A stretch of 64,000 nt of DNA from an uncultured Clostridia bacterium (GTDB lineage Bacteria > Bacillota > Clostridia > Christensenellales > CAG-138): positions 20,779 through 84,778 of the forward strand of contig CAMVMM010000011.1 of NCBI GenBank assembly GCA_947168565.1. Reading direction: 5' to 3'. This document shows, piece by piece, positions 1 to 7,291 of this stretch. The position numbers and the translations under genes are program-made. How positions within the stretch are numbered: the stretch's first letter is position 1; every line of letters starts with the position of its first letter. The notes under the pieces were generated by a model. It searched no databases, had not been told where the DNA came from, and was given only the letters and a program-made list of their open reading frames with translations.

Positions 1-2
1 CC

Positions 3-821
3 AATAAGGAGCTGAGAGGCTCCCAAAAGCGCATCGCGGATTTTGAGGCGAAGCAGGAATCCATCTCAAGCGCCATGACCGAGGCGGCCGAGATGAAGGA
101 GCGCATTCTCCGCGAGGCGCGCGAGGAGGCGGCAAGGCTTGAGGGCGAGGGCAAAAAACGGAGGGACGAGTTCATTTCCGAAGGCAGGTCGATAGAGGAA
201 AAGGCGAAGTCCGACGCCGAAAAAACGCTTGAGCAGGCGCGCGAAAAGGCAAGGCGGGATACCGAAAAAACCCTGCGGGATGCGGAAAACGCCGTTTCCG
301 AGGCGGAAAGGCTTTCCAAAGAGATGCTTGAGCAGGCGGAAAAAAGCGCGCACGGCATGATAGATAGGGCGGAGGCGCACGTGAAGGAGCGCGAGGGGCG
401 GCTAAACGAGCTTAATTCGCGCCTCAAGGAGCGCGCAAGAAAGGCGCTTGAGGATGCGGAATTCTATGCGGACACGCTGGACACCGTGGACGAGGGCGGC
501 GCGGAAATCCCCGCTTCCTATGGAAAAAGCACGCGCGGCGAACGCCCCGCAGGCTCCCCCAAGGTGGCCCGCGATATGAAGCAGGCGCGGGAGCGCGGGA
601 AAAATGCCGAAGGCGGCGAGGGCGCGGAGAATGCGGAGGGCTACAAAAGCGCCGCCGCGCTTATGCGCAGCATTTATGCCATTGAGCGGCGCGAGCTTCC
701 GGGCGATGAGTACCAAGAGGACGATGGCGAGGACGATGGCGGCTTCTCCATGCCCGTGGACGAGGGCTTTGCTTCGCTTGTGAACGAGGTGCTGAATAAC
801 GGCGGCTCGGAAAATGCCTGA
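3..821 (+). CDS. DivIVA-like coiled-coil protein, 5' end outside window
   Basis: The open frame enters from the left edge (first full codon at base 3) and ends in TGA at 819-821, so the true start is outside the window. About the first 150 visible residues are a continuous highly charged coiled coil rich in Glu, Lys, Arg and Ala with repeated A-E-K-x-x-E-x-A-R spacing. An acidic, Gly-rich tail follows. This resembles the C-terminal part of DivIVA/GpsB-type proteins, which bind curved membrane at poles and septa and recruit division or cell-wall factors. The diagnostic N-terminal DivIVA domain is not visible, so other coiled-coil proteins (SMC-like, V-type ATPase subunit E-like) remain possible. 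The product probably acts at the cytoplasmic face of the membrane. Confidence 0.55.
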   Translation, partial: NKELRGSQKRIADFEAKQESISSAMTEAAEMKERILREAREEAARLEGEGKKRRDEFISEGRSIEEKAKSDAEKTLEQAREKARRDTEKTLRDAENAVSEAERLSKEMLEQAEKSAHGMIDRAEAHVKEREGRLNELNSRLKERARKALEDAEFYADTLDTVDEGGAEIPASYGKSTRGERPAGSPKVARDMKQARERGKNAEGGEGAENAEGYKSAAALMRSIYAIERRELPGDEYQEDDGEDDGGFSMPVDEGFASLVNEVLNNGGSENA

Positions 822-948
822 GTGCAAAAAACGCGCCGCAGCAAGCCTTTTTCAAAGGGCGGCGGGCGATACGGAAGCCCGCTTTCATTGAAAAAACGCC
901 GCAATACGAAAAACGAGTAAAATATATAATTTTATTCCGTATTAAGTA

Positions 949-977
949 TTGACAATCATCATAGAATATGGTATTCT
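949..977 (+). promoter_or_regulatory. Promoter for the tRNA-Met pair
   Basis: TTGACA at 949-954 and TATTCT at 972-977 are separated by 17 bases. It lies 34 bases upstream of the initiator tRNA, in an AT-rich stretch. It fits a housekeeping sigma-70 promoter for the two tRNAs. Confidence 0.75.
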
Positions 978-1011
978 AATTATTGCCGTGCTGCACACGG
1001 CTCATAAACGT

Positions 1012-1087
1012 CGCGGGGTGGAGCAGCCGGTAGCTCGTCGGGCTCATAATCCGAAGGTTGGGGGTTCGAGTCCCCCCCCCGCAACCA
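1012..1087 (+). tRNA. Initiator tRNA-fMet (CAT)
   Basis: A 76-base cloverleaf with encoded CCA and anticodon CAT in loop CTCATAA. The unpaired first acceptor position (C1 against A72) is the hallmark of bacterial initiator tRNA, read by methionyl-tRNA formyltransferase. The stem G2-C71 through G7-C66 is perfect. The anticodon stem has only two of the three usual G-C pairs beside the loop: the loop-proximal pair is G31-U39. Confidence 0.93.
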
Positions 1088-1091
1088 TAAT

Positions 1092-1168
1092 GGCGGCATA
1101 GCTCAGCTGGCTAGAGCATTCGGTTCATACCCGGAGTGTCATCTGTTCGAATCAGATTGCCGCTACCA
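1092..1168 (+). tRNA. Elongator tRNA-Met (CAT)
   Basis: A 77-base cloverleaf with encoded CCA, starting only four bases after the initiator tRNA. The acceptor stem is fully paired (G1-U72 wobble, then G2-C71 to A7-U66). The anticodon loop is TTCATAC. The paired first acceptor position separates it from the initiator. Body sequence resembles elongator Met rather than tRNA-Ile2 with a lysidine-modified CAT anticodon, but that distinction is not absolute. Confidence 0.88.
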
Positions 1169-1170
1169 TG

Positions 1171-1199
1171 AAAAAAGCACTGCCCTGCAGTGCTTTTTT
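1171..1199 (+). terminator. Terminator of the tRNA-Met transcript
   Basis: A seven base-pair GC-rich stem (1177-1183 with 1187-1193), three-base loop, flanked by an A run and followed by TTTTTT, directly after the second tRNA. Confidence 0.85.
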
Positions 1200-1201
1200 C
1201 A

Positions 1202-1368
1202 ATGAAATCCGTCCTTTTGGACGGGTGAAATCCGCCTGCGGCGGGTGAAATCGCTTCGCGGTGAAATGCGCCTGCGGCGCGTGGACGGATTTTATTTCAC
1301 CTGCGGCAAAGCCGAAGATTTCACCGTGAGCGCAGCGAATGATTTCACCGCGCAAAGCGCGATTTCAT
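1202..1368 (+). repeat. Array of short variable hairpins joined by GTGAAAT spacers
   Basis: Four (A/G)TGAAAT words alternate with different small palindromes (for example CCGCC-TGC-GGCGG, CGC-TTC-GCG, GCGCC-TGC-GGCGC). The order then flips and ATTTCAC/ATTTCAT words alternate with further palindromes. The array can fold as separate hairpins or as one large fold-back, because GTGAAAT pairs with ATTTCAC and the CCGTCC word pairs with GGACGG downstream. It ends three bases before the -35 box of the next promoter. Related arrays occur at 12053-12164 and 13624-13703. Confidence 0.75.
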
Positions 1369-1370
1369 TA

Positions 1371-1399
1371 TTGAAAAACAGGTGCTTTTCCGCTATACT
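1371..1399 (+). promoter_or_regulatory. Promoter of the four-helix-bundle gene
   Basis: TTGAAA (1371-1376), 17-base spacer, TATACT (1394-1399), directly after the hairpin array and 16 bases before the start codon. Confidence 0.65.
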
Positions 1400-1415
1400 C
1401 TATATCGAGGTGATA

Positions 1416-1772
1416 ATGATGGGATCAAATAAGCTTCTTGATTCAACAATGGATTTCGCTGTGAGTATAATTCGGTTTTGTGATCCTGTAAAAGGGCATC
1501 GCTCTCTTGTGAACCAGCTTGAACGCTCTGCAACGAGCATTGGCGCGAACGTTCGAGAGGCAAATTATGCTCAGAGCAGATCGGATTTCATAGCCAAGCT
1601 TTAAATAGCGCTCAAGGAATGCTATGAAACGGAGTATTGGCTTGAGCTTTTCGCACGAGCGGGCATCGTGGATTCAGCGGCGGTTAAAAACCTGTTCCAT
1701 ACCTGCGGCCGCATTCGGCGCATGCTTATCTCATCCATCAACACCGCCAAGGCCAAGCATCCAGAACAATGA
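1416..1772 (+). pseudogene. Four-helix-bundle (23S rRNA intervening-sequence type) protein with in-frame stop
   Basis: ATG at 1416 follows a GAGG ribosome site. The first 62 codons encode a protein like the small four-helix-bundle family first found in 23S rRNA intervening sequences (SNKLLD start, then SIGANVREA). TAA at 1602-1604 stops the frame. The same frame then continues with IALKECYETEYWLELF and ends at TGA 1770-1772, matching the rest of the family. The family usually has Gln here (KLQIALKE), so one CAA-to-TAA change explains the break. A full product would be 118 residues. The family has no proven biochemical role; it resembles the Avd accessory protein of diversity-generating retroelements in fold only. 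The hairpin array immediately upstream suggests the two form one transposable or recombining unit (inference). Confidence 0.8.
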
Positions 1773-1799
1773 TCCCAATAGGCTGAAGGAGCGATACCG

Positions 1800-2207
1800 A
1801 TGATCTTAACAATAGTGTTTCAAGCGTTTCTCCTCCTCTGGTTCCTCGGCTGTACCGTTTCCTACCGCGTAGGGCGGTTCACCCTTGTGGACGGCGTGGG
1901 CGTAAAGAGCGCGGAGTTTATCATGCTGATCGTATACGCGCTGGCGCTCATCCTTTTCCACGCCTTTTCATGGGGCAGATGGGTGCTGCTCTCCGTGCTT
2001 CTTATCTGGCTGATCGTGCAGTTTTTCTGCCATTGGCGCTATACCGTCTTCGGCGCAAGCCCCAATAAGCTCGCGGGGTACAACGAATGCTTTCGCGGCA
2101 CGCTGCGCATTTTCCCGATCAGCGAAACAAGGCTCGTGCCGGACCTGTACCATATAGTGCTTCATTTGCTGATAGTTATAAATATTGTTTTGTGTATTGT
2201 AAAATGA
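1800..2207 (+). CDS. Small integral membrane protein, unknown function
   Basis: ATG at 1800 follows a GGAG site about ten bases upstream. The 135 residues form about four hydrophobic segments (roughly residues 2-20, 36-54, 58-78 and 115-134) with short charged loops. I do not recognise a family with a known role. The stop overlaps the start of the following acetyltransferase gene (ATGA at 2204-2207), so the two are translationally coupled and probably act together or are co-regulated. Confidence 0.65.
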   Translation: MILTIVFQAFLLLWFLGCTVSYRVGRFTLVDGVGVKSAEFIMLIVYALALILFHAFSWGRWVLLSVLLIWLIVQFFCHWRYTVFGASPNKLAGYNECFRGTLRIFPISETRLVPDLYHIVLHLLIVINIVLCIVK

Positions 2208-2725
2208 CCACCAAAAAAACATCTCAAAGGCTTTCCTTCCCGCGCCGTTTCGGGCTTTCATCAGGCGCGGAGCTTTCCCGTTTTACGCTCAAAAAGCTTG
2301 GCGCGTACAAAAGCATATCCATCACGCCGGAGCAGGCAAAAATGGTAACGAACGAGCCGATAAAAACGCTTTTTCGCGTGCTTTTTGCATTCGGCTGCGG
2401 CAAGCTGTATCTTATAGAGGAAAACGGGAAGATCTGCGGCTATATCGCGCTTTGGGTGAACCCGAGGATAGGAAAATACGTTATCGCGCCGCTTATCATC
2501 GACAAATACGCGCAGGGGCGCGGGCTTGGCAGAGCCGCGCTTGAGGCAGCCTGCAAAATGCTGTTTGCAGCGGGCGCACCCTCCGTTGCGTTCGCCGTGC
2601 ATCCCGAAAATGCCGCAGCAATAAGCCTTTATAAAAAGCTCGGCTTTGCTTTTACCGGCAAAAAATGGGGAAAAACGGATATGGTCATGCGGCTTGAGCG
2701 GAATGAGAGCGGCTTCTATAAATGA
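2204..2725 (+). CDS. GNAT-family N-acetyltransferase
   Basis: This start is chosen because ATG at 2204 overlaps the previous stop in a coupled ATGA; an open frame further upstream lies inside the previous gene. The 173-residue product carries the acetyl-CoA binding motif A, QGRGLG, around residue 106, followed by an Ala-rich helix and the typical NxxAISLYKKLGF motif B region, where the conserved Tyr precedes KKLGF. GNAT enzymes move an acetyl group from acetyl-CoA to an amine on a small molecule or protein. The substrate cannot be inferred. The N-terminal 30 residues are basic and poorly conserved. Confidence 0.85.
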   Translation: MTTKKTSQRLSFPRRFGLSSGAELSRFTLKKLGAYKSISITPEQAKMVTNEPIKTLFRVLFAFGCGKLYLIEENGKICGYIALWVNPRIGKYVIAPLIIDKYAQGRGLGRAALEAACKMLFAAGAPSVAFAVHPENAAAISLYKKLGFAFTGKKWGKTDMVMRLERNESGFYK

Positions 2726-2918
2726 AGCCCGCCGCAAATGGCTTTTTTCGGAGCCTTCACTCCACACTTCCATGCGGGCGCACGGAATTTCACGCAGGGA
2801 AACACCGCTTGCCGCATAGGATACGCACCGCGCCGCACTTACGGCCGAGCGCAAAGGAACTGTTAAATCTTACTTGTTGACTTTAGGATCATCCGTTCGG
2901 CAAACAAGATAATCAAGG

Positions 2919-2947
2919 CTGACATCATAAAAATCGGATAGTATAAT
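2919..2947 (+). promoter_or_regulatory. Putative promoter
   Basis: CTGACA (2919-2924), 17-base spacer, TATAAT (2942-2947). The 270 bases from here to 3218 hold no recognisable gene; a second promoter lies at 3116-3144. Confidence 0.5.
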
Positions 2948-3115
2948 TAGCAATTCTCAGCAGTCCGCAAACGAGCTGAACCAGATTAAATGGCTTCAGC
3001 TTTACGGAATGACCTTGCGATAACGGGAACGGCCGACTTTCGGCTTCGGGGGCTTTTGCCCCCTTTTTTTACCGAAAACACCGCCGGCTTTCTTCCTCAA
3101 TTTCCTTTTTTCATG

Positions 3116-3144
3116 TTGAAAACCCATCTGAATCGTGCTAAAAT
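3116..3144 (+). promoter_or_regulatory. Promoter for the TrkA_C membrane protein
   Basis: TTGAAA (3116-3121), 17-base spacer, TAAAAT (3139-3144), 73 bases upstream of the likely start codon. Confidence 0.6.
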
Positions 3145-3217
3145 AAATCCGGCAAGCTCCGCTTTGCATTCAAACAACACGAATGGGGGAAAGTGCGGAG
3201 GATTCCGCCGAAGCAAA

Positions 3218-3925
3218 ATGAATATTTACGCCGCCGCGTCGCTTTTCGCGGTTCTGATACTGCTGTATATCATCATATCGGAAGTGTTCACCATGCTCTT
3301 CCGCCTTATCGGTCTGCCGGAGGAGAAGGCGCGCTTTCAGGTGGTTTCGCTTTTAACGGGCGCGGGCTTCACCACGCGCGAAAGCGAAATGATAATTTCC
3401 ACAAGGCGCAGAAGGCGGCTTGCAAGGATCACCATGCTTTTCGGCTACGTGTTCAATATCTCCGTGGTTTCGGCGTTTATCAACGTGTTTCTTTCGCTGA
3501 AGCTGACGCAGGTGGGGCATTATGTGCTTGGGCTTTTGATACCGCTCGGCATCCTGGCCGTGATCATAGTGATACTGCGCATACCCAAGCTGCGCGCCAT
3601 CGGCAGCTCGCTTATTATGAAGGCGGTGGGCAATATAACGCACTCGGAAAATGCAAACACCGTTATGCTCATAGACCATATCGGGCAGGGCACGATAGCG
3701 CAGGTGCATATCCACAACGTGCCGGAGGGGCTGCGCGGCAAAAGGCTTTTTGAATCGCGCATCAAGGAGGATCATAATATCCTAATCATGCTCGTGGAGG
3801 ACAGGAACGGCAAAATTGAGCCGCCTCATAAGGACACGGTGTTTTCAGAGGGCGAAAGGCTGACCGTTTTCGGGGAATACCGGAATATCTGCCGTGTATT
3901 CGATGCGATAGAGCATTTTGAATAA
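3218..3925 (+). CDS. Membrane protein with TrkA C-terminal (RCK_C) domain
   Basis: A 235-residue protein. The N-terminal part has about three membrane segments (residues 4-24, 70-92 and 98-125). Between the first and second lies the motif SLLTGAGFTTRESE followed by a basic patch RRRRR. Residues about 150-232 form a TrkA_C/RCK_C domain, with the usual N-x-L-I-M-L-V-E-D-R strand and G-E-x-L-T-V-F-G ending. RCK_C domains bind small ligands such as cyclic di-AMP and gate potassium or other transporters. Here the domain sits on a small membrane protein rather than on a transporter, so a regulatory or sensing role is likely. The start at 3218 has only a weak ribosome site (GGAGG is 16 bases upstream), yet no better in-frame start exists. 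Confidence 0.75.
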   Translation: MNIYAAASLFAVLILLYIIISEVFTMLFRLIGLPEEKARFQVVSLLTGAGFTTRESEMIISTRRRRRLARITMLFGYVFNISVVSAFINVFLSLKLTQVGHYVLGLLIPLGILAVIIVILRIPKLRAIGSSLIMKAVGNITHSENANTVMLIDHIGQGTIAQVHIHNVPEGLRGKRLFESRIKEDHNILIMLVEDRNGKIEPPHKDTVFSEGERLTVFGEYRNICRVFDAIEHFE

Positions 3926-3952
3926 GCATTAAGTAAAGGTTGGAGGTTTCAA

Positions 3953-5560
3953 ATGAAAAAACGCATTATTTCCCTTGCGCTCGCGCTTGTGCTGAGCGTT
4001 TCCGTGCTGAGCGCGCTTGCTTCCCCCGCAAATGCGGAGATCGAGCCTTATTGGAGCGTTCCAAGCGGCTACAATGCGGCGGATTACAATAAAATTGCCG
4101 CGTTTTTGGAGCTTGCGGATGAAGCGGGCGTTAAAAACGGCGAAAAGCTTTCCGAAAGCTACGATCCAAACGATCCGAACTCCTGGGGCAGCACCTTTGG
4201 CTACGATCTGAACGGCAATTTTACGCTCGTGCCGCGCGTGCTTTGGCGCAGCGTCGGCGGCTCAAGGCGCATCGACACCGTGCGCATTGAAAACTGCCTG
4301 CTCGTGGGCGCGCTCGATCTTTCCGGCTGCACCGCGCTGAAAACCGTTTACGGCCACGCAAACAATATGTCCTCCATAAACGTTTCGGGCTGCACCGCGC
4401 TGCAAACCCTTTACTGCACCACGAACGAGCTGACCGAGCTGAACGTTACGGGCTGCACCGCGCTCACCGGGCTTTACTGCGGCGGAAACCTGCTCACGGG
4501 CCTGAACCTTGCAGGCTGCACCCGCCTGAAGGATCTGGGCTGCGACACGAACCGCATCTCCTCGCTCAATCTTTCCAATTTCACGGCGCTTGAGTATTTG
4601 AACTGTATGCACAACGATATGCAGAGCCTGCGCGTTACGGGCTGCGCCGTGCTCGATTCGCTCTTTTGCGACGATAACGCGCTTGGGGAGCTTGATCTTA
4701 CGGGCTGCAATTATATAAGGCTGCTCGGCTGCTCCAAAAATAGCATCACAGCGCTGAATCTTTCCGGCAAAAGCAGGCTGCAGGAGGTGGTGTGCGGCGA
4801 AAATCAGCTCGCAAGCCTGAACCTCACCGGCTGCACCGCGCTCAGGGCGGTCTACTGCGGCAAAAACAGGCTCACCGCGCTGAATATTCCCGGCACGGGG
4901 CTGAAAATACTTCATTGTGACGAAAATATGCTCACCGAGCTGAACACCTCCTCCTTCTCTCAGCTTGAGGAGCTTGTGTGCGGCGGCAACAGGCTGAGCG
5001 CGCTGAATCTGTCCTCAAACAGGCAGCTTTGGAAGCTCTATTGCGAAAACAACAGGCTCTCCGCCCTGAGCCTTGCCAATAATTCCGCGCTCACAAATCT
5101 TAAGTCGAGCGGCAACGAGCTCACCCAGCTTTCGCTGACGGGCTGCCCCAATATTCCCATGAACACGCTGAATACGCAGGGCGGCGGCTATATCGGTTAC
5201 GATCATTTCATTACGGCGGGCGACCAAACGAGCATGGTGTTTGCCTATCCCGCGCCCGGAAACGGCTTTGAGGGCTGGTTCAATGCGGGCGGCAGCCTTG
5301 TTTCAAACGCCGCGCAGTACGACGTGAACTATGAAAACGCCCCCACCGCGCTCACGGCAAGGTTTGGCGAGGGCGGCCTTCCCGGCGATGCGGACGGCAG
5401 CGGCGAGGTAAATATGGCGGACGCAGTGCTTGTGATGCGCTTTGCGATGGGGCTTGTAAGCAGCATTCCGCGCCCCGATAACGCCGATATGGATCAAAGC
5501 GGCAGCATCAGTGTTGCGGACGCGGTGGCGATAATGCGCCTTGCGATGGGCCTGAGCTGA
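3953..5560 (+). CDS. Secreted cysteine-ladder leucine-rich-repeat protein with C-terminal dockerin
   Basis: GGAGG six bases before ATG. The 535-residue product starts with a classic signal peptide (cleavage near ANA-E, residue 28). Residues about 50-100 form a conserved head shared with the paralogue at 12380. Residues about 104-400 hold roughly thirteen 21-residue leucine-rich repeats of the form L-x-x-L-N-V-S-G-C-T-A-L-x-x-L-x-C. Most repeats carry two Cys in register, forming stacked cysteine ladders as described for Listeria InlJ. A short beta-rich segment (FEGWF) follows, then a type I dockerin at about 477-533 with two calcium-loop repeats (D-A-D-G-S-G-E and D-M-D-Q-S-G-S). Dockerins bind cohesins on scaffold or surface proteins; no cohesin is visible in this window. 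The product is probably an extracellular adhesin or binding protein. Confidence 0.9.
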   Translation: MKKRIISLALALVLSVSVLSALASPANAEIEPYWSVPSGYNAADYNKIAAFLELADEAGVKNGEKLSESYDPNDPNSWGSTFGYDLNGNFTLVPRVLWRSVGGSRRIDTVRIENCLLVGALDLSGCTALKTVYGHANNMSSINVSGCTALQTLYCTTNELTELNVTGCTALTGLYCGGNLLTGLNLAGCTRLKDLGCDTNRISSLNLSNFTALEYLNCMHNDMQSLRVTGCAVLDSLFCDDNALGELDLTGCNYIRLLGCSKNSITALNLSGKSRLQEVVCGENQLASLNLTGCTALRAVYCGKNRLTALNIPGTGLKILHCDENMLTELNTSSFSQLEELVCGGNRLSALNLSSNRQLWKLYCENNRLSALSLANNSALTNLKSSGNELTQLSLTGCPNIPMNTLNTQGGGYIGYDHFITAGDQTSMVFAYPAPGNGFEGWFNAGGSLVSNAAQYDVNYENAPTALTARFGEGGLPGDADGSGEVNMADAVLVMRFAMGLVSSIPRPDNADMDQSGSISVADAVAIMRLAMGLS

Positions 5561-5614
5561 GGCGCGGGCTTTCGGCTCCGCTGCCGATTTTTGTTTCCCG
5601 AATGCCGAATACTG

Positions 5615-5642
5615 TTGCATTTTATAGGATTTGTGTTATAAT
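5615..5642 (+). promoter_or_regulatory. Promoter for the following membrane protein
   Basis: TTGCAT (5615-5620), 16-base spacer, TATAAT (5637-5642), 66 bases before the start codon. Confidence 0.65.
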
Positions 5643-5708
5643 GTATACAGAATCGGAGGGAAAACACTGCCTTCGCTTCAATACTACGGAAAACTTGGAG
5701 GAAAACAA

Positions 5709-6158
5709 ATGGAAAACACTAACGGAACCGGAAAAGGACATCCGATCCTCGGCATCGTCCTCGGCGTGATCGGCATCCTCATCGCGCTGTTTCTGGCCCT
5801 CTTCACCGGCGTCATCGGCGGAGGCATCGCTATCGTTCTTGGCATTATAGCGGTGCTTCTGGGCATCGGCGCCTTCAGAAAAGGCAGCAAGGGCGGCGGC
5901 ATCGTTGCCATTCTCTCCGGCGTAGCAGCCGTGCTTCTGGCGGTGCTGCTGACCTCAACCGCGATGACCGCCGTTAAGGAGATCAAAAAGCAGGCTGAGG
6001 AAAAGAACCTTGAGATCGCTCAGTACGTCAACAAGCCGTATCTCGGCATCCTCGGCATCATCATGGATCTGCCCAAGGATGAGGCCAAGCTGAACGAGCT
6101 TATGGAGCAGCTCAACCAGCTCCGCTCCAACACCGAAACCGAGAACACCGGCAACTGA
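5709..6158 (+). CDS. Glycine-rich membrane protein, DUF4190-like, unknown function
   Basis: GGAGG lies seven bases before ATG at 5709. The 149-residue protein begins with a polar GTGKGHP head, then has two long Gly/Ile/Leu-rich membrane segments (about residues 13-55 as a hairpin, and 66-85). It ends with a soluble charged helix of about 60 residues. The tandem glycine-rich helices resemble small DUF4190-type membrane proteins, which have no known function. It forms its own unit, with a strong promoter upstream and a clear terminator downstream. Confidence 0.7.
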   Translation: MENTNGTGKGHPILGIVLGVIGILIALFLALFTGVIGGGIAIVLGIIAVLLGIGAFRKGSKGGGIVAILSGVAAVLLAVLLTSTAMTAVKEIKKQAEEKNLEIAQYVNKPYLGILGIIMDLPKDEAKLNELMEQLNQLRSNTETENTGN

Positions 6159-6200
6159 TCGTTCTTGATCGACTTGATCGAAAAGTATCAAATTGCAAAG

Positions 6201-6232
6201 AAAACTGCCGCCACGCTGCGGCAGTTTTTTTT
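6201..6232 (+). terminator. Intrinsic terminator
   Basis: Stem CTGCCGC/GCGGCAG with flanking AAAA/TTTT pairs, six-base loop and eight T residues. It can also serve transcripts arriving from the minus strand. Confidence 0.85.
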
Positions 6233-6312
6233 GTGCCATGTGATTTTTATAAAGCGCTTCGGCATAAAGCCGATATAAAGCGTTTTGATATGAAGCGGGA
6301 AGATCGGCGGCG

Positions 6313-7140
6313 TCAGGATTCCGCCCTCGCGTCCCCCTTGCCCTCGCGCCTCAGCGCCATATTTATAAGCTTATACGCGCCCACCACAAGGCCGGCGAGC
6401 GGGATATGGGTGAGCAGCATTATTATGGTGTAGATAAAGCGCAGCCCCCTTTTGGCAAGCATTTCGGACAGATCCTGATACAGCGGCACGCCGCCGCCGC
6501 TGTAAAGCAGCATATAGTCGGCGTTTGAATTGAATTTGGCGTTGTAGATATAGTTGAACGGCACGGCGATGAGCGCAAGCGCAAAGATCGGCACGAGCGC
6601 ATGCAGGCAGTCCTCCCATTCAAGCCTCTTATAGCCCGTCATCAGCAGAAATACGCCGGTGATGAACATGGTGGAGTGGAAAAACAGCGAGTAGAACGCG
6701 CCGAAGGTCCAGAACGGATAGTAGTTCAGCCCGTTGCAGTACACAACGCCTATCGCGCCGTATAAAAGCCCGACGGTGGTGAGGAATGAAAGGCAGTAAT
6801 CCCGCAGTCTGCCGCTGCACCATGCCGCGCCCACAAGCGTGTAGATGAAAAGCGAGCAGGTGTAGATCGGCAGAATGCCGCCGAAGTTGAAGCCCTGACC
6901 GGTGGTGAGGTCGTAATAGCTTTCCCAAACTATTTTGGTCATTTCAAACAGCATGGCAAACACCGAAAGCACCCGAAGCGCAACGGTGATATGCCTGTGC
7001 TTCGCGTTTCTTAAAAGATAAGCTCCAAGAAAGCCGAAAATGTATACCGAAACAATATAAACGATGTGCGGCAGGCTGAAAAGATCGCTGCCGAAGCCCT
7101 TTATATTGTATTTATAATCGAAAAAACTGTAGAAAGGCAT
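6313..7140 (-). CDS. YwaF/TIGR02206-type integral membrane protein
   Basis: The start at 7140 (MPFYSFF) is preferred over an upstream Met because GGGGAG sits just ahead of it. The 275-residue protein has about seven membrane helices. It keeps features of the YwaF family, including a W-E-x-Y region after helix 2 and the PIYTCSLF segment in helix 3. The family has no proven function in bacteria. It is the last gene before the convergent terminator at 6201-6232 and has its own promoter, so it appears monocistronic. Basic residues at the C-terminus suggest that end is cytoplasmic. Confidence 0.8.
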   Translation of the reverse strand: MPFYSFFDYKYNIKGFGSDLFSLPHIVYIVSVYIFGFLGAYLLRNAKHRHITVALRVLSVFAMLFEMTKIVWESYYDLTTGQGFNFGGILPIYTCSLFIYTLVGAAWCSGRLRDYCLSFLTTVGLLYGAIGVVYCNGLNYYPFWTFGAFYSLFFHSTMFITGVFLLMTGYKRLEWEDCLHALVPIFALALIAVPFNYIYNAKFNSNADYMLLYSGGGVPLYQDLSEMLAKRGLRFIYTIIMLLTHIPLAGLVVGAYKLINMALRREGKGDARAES

Positions 7141-7204
7141 TTTTTTCTCCCCTGCAAAATATAAGCGCGACAAAGCTGTGAGGAGTGCCGCGCTTACCGT
7201 GTAT

Positions 7205-7233
7205 ATTTTAACATTTATTTAGGCCGTACACAA
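7205..7233 (-). promoter_or_regulatory. Promoter of the YwaF-like gene
   Basis: On the minus strand: TTGTGT (7228-7233), 17-base spacer, TAAAAT (7205-7210), about 65 bases before the start codon. Confidence 0.6.
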
Positions 7234-7291
7234 TACTTTTTTAAAAAATCGGCAGGTTATATATGCAGCCGCATATTGCCGGAAGGCGGGC

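Noticed and set aside
1416-1772. Diversity-generating retroelement (Avd-like four-helix-bundle protein)
   Set aside because: No reverse transcriptase, template repeat or variable repeat is visible; the protein matches the 23S intervening-sequence family better.
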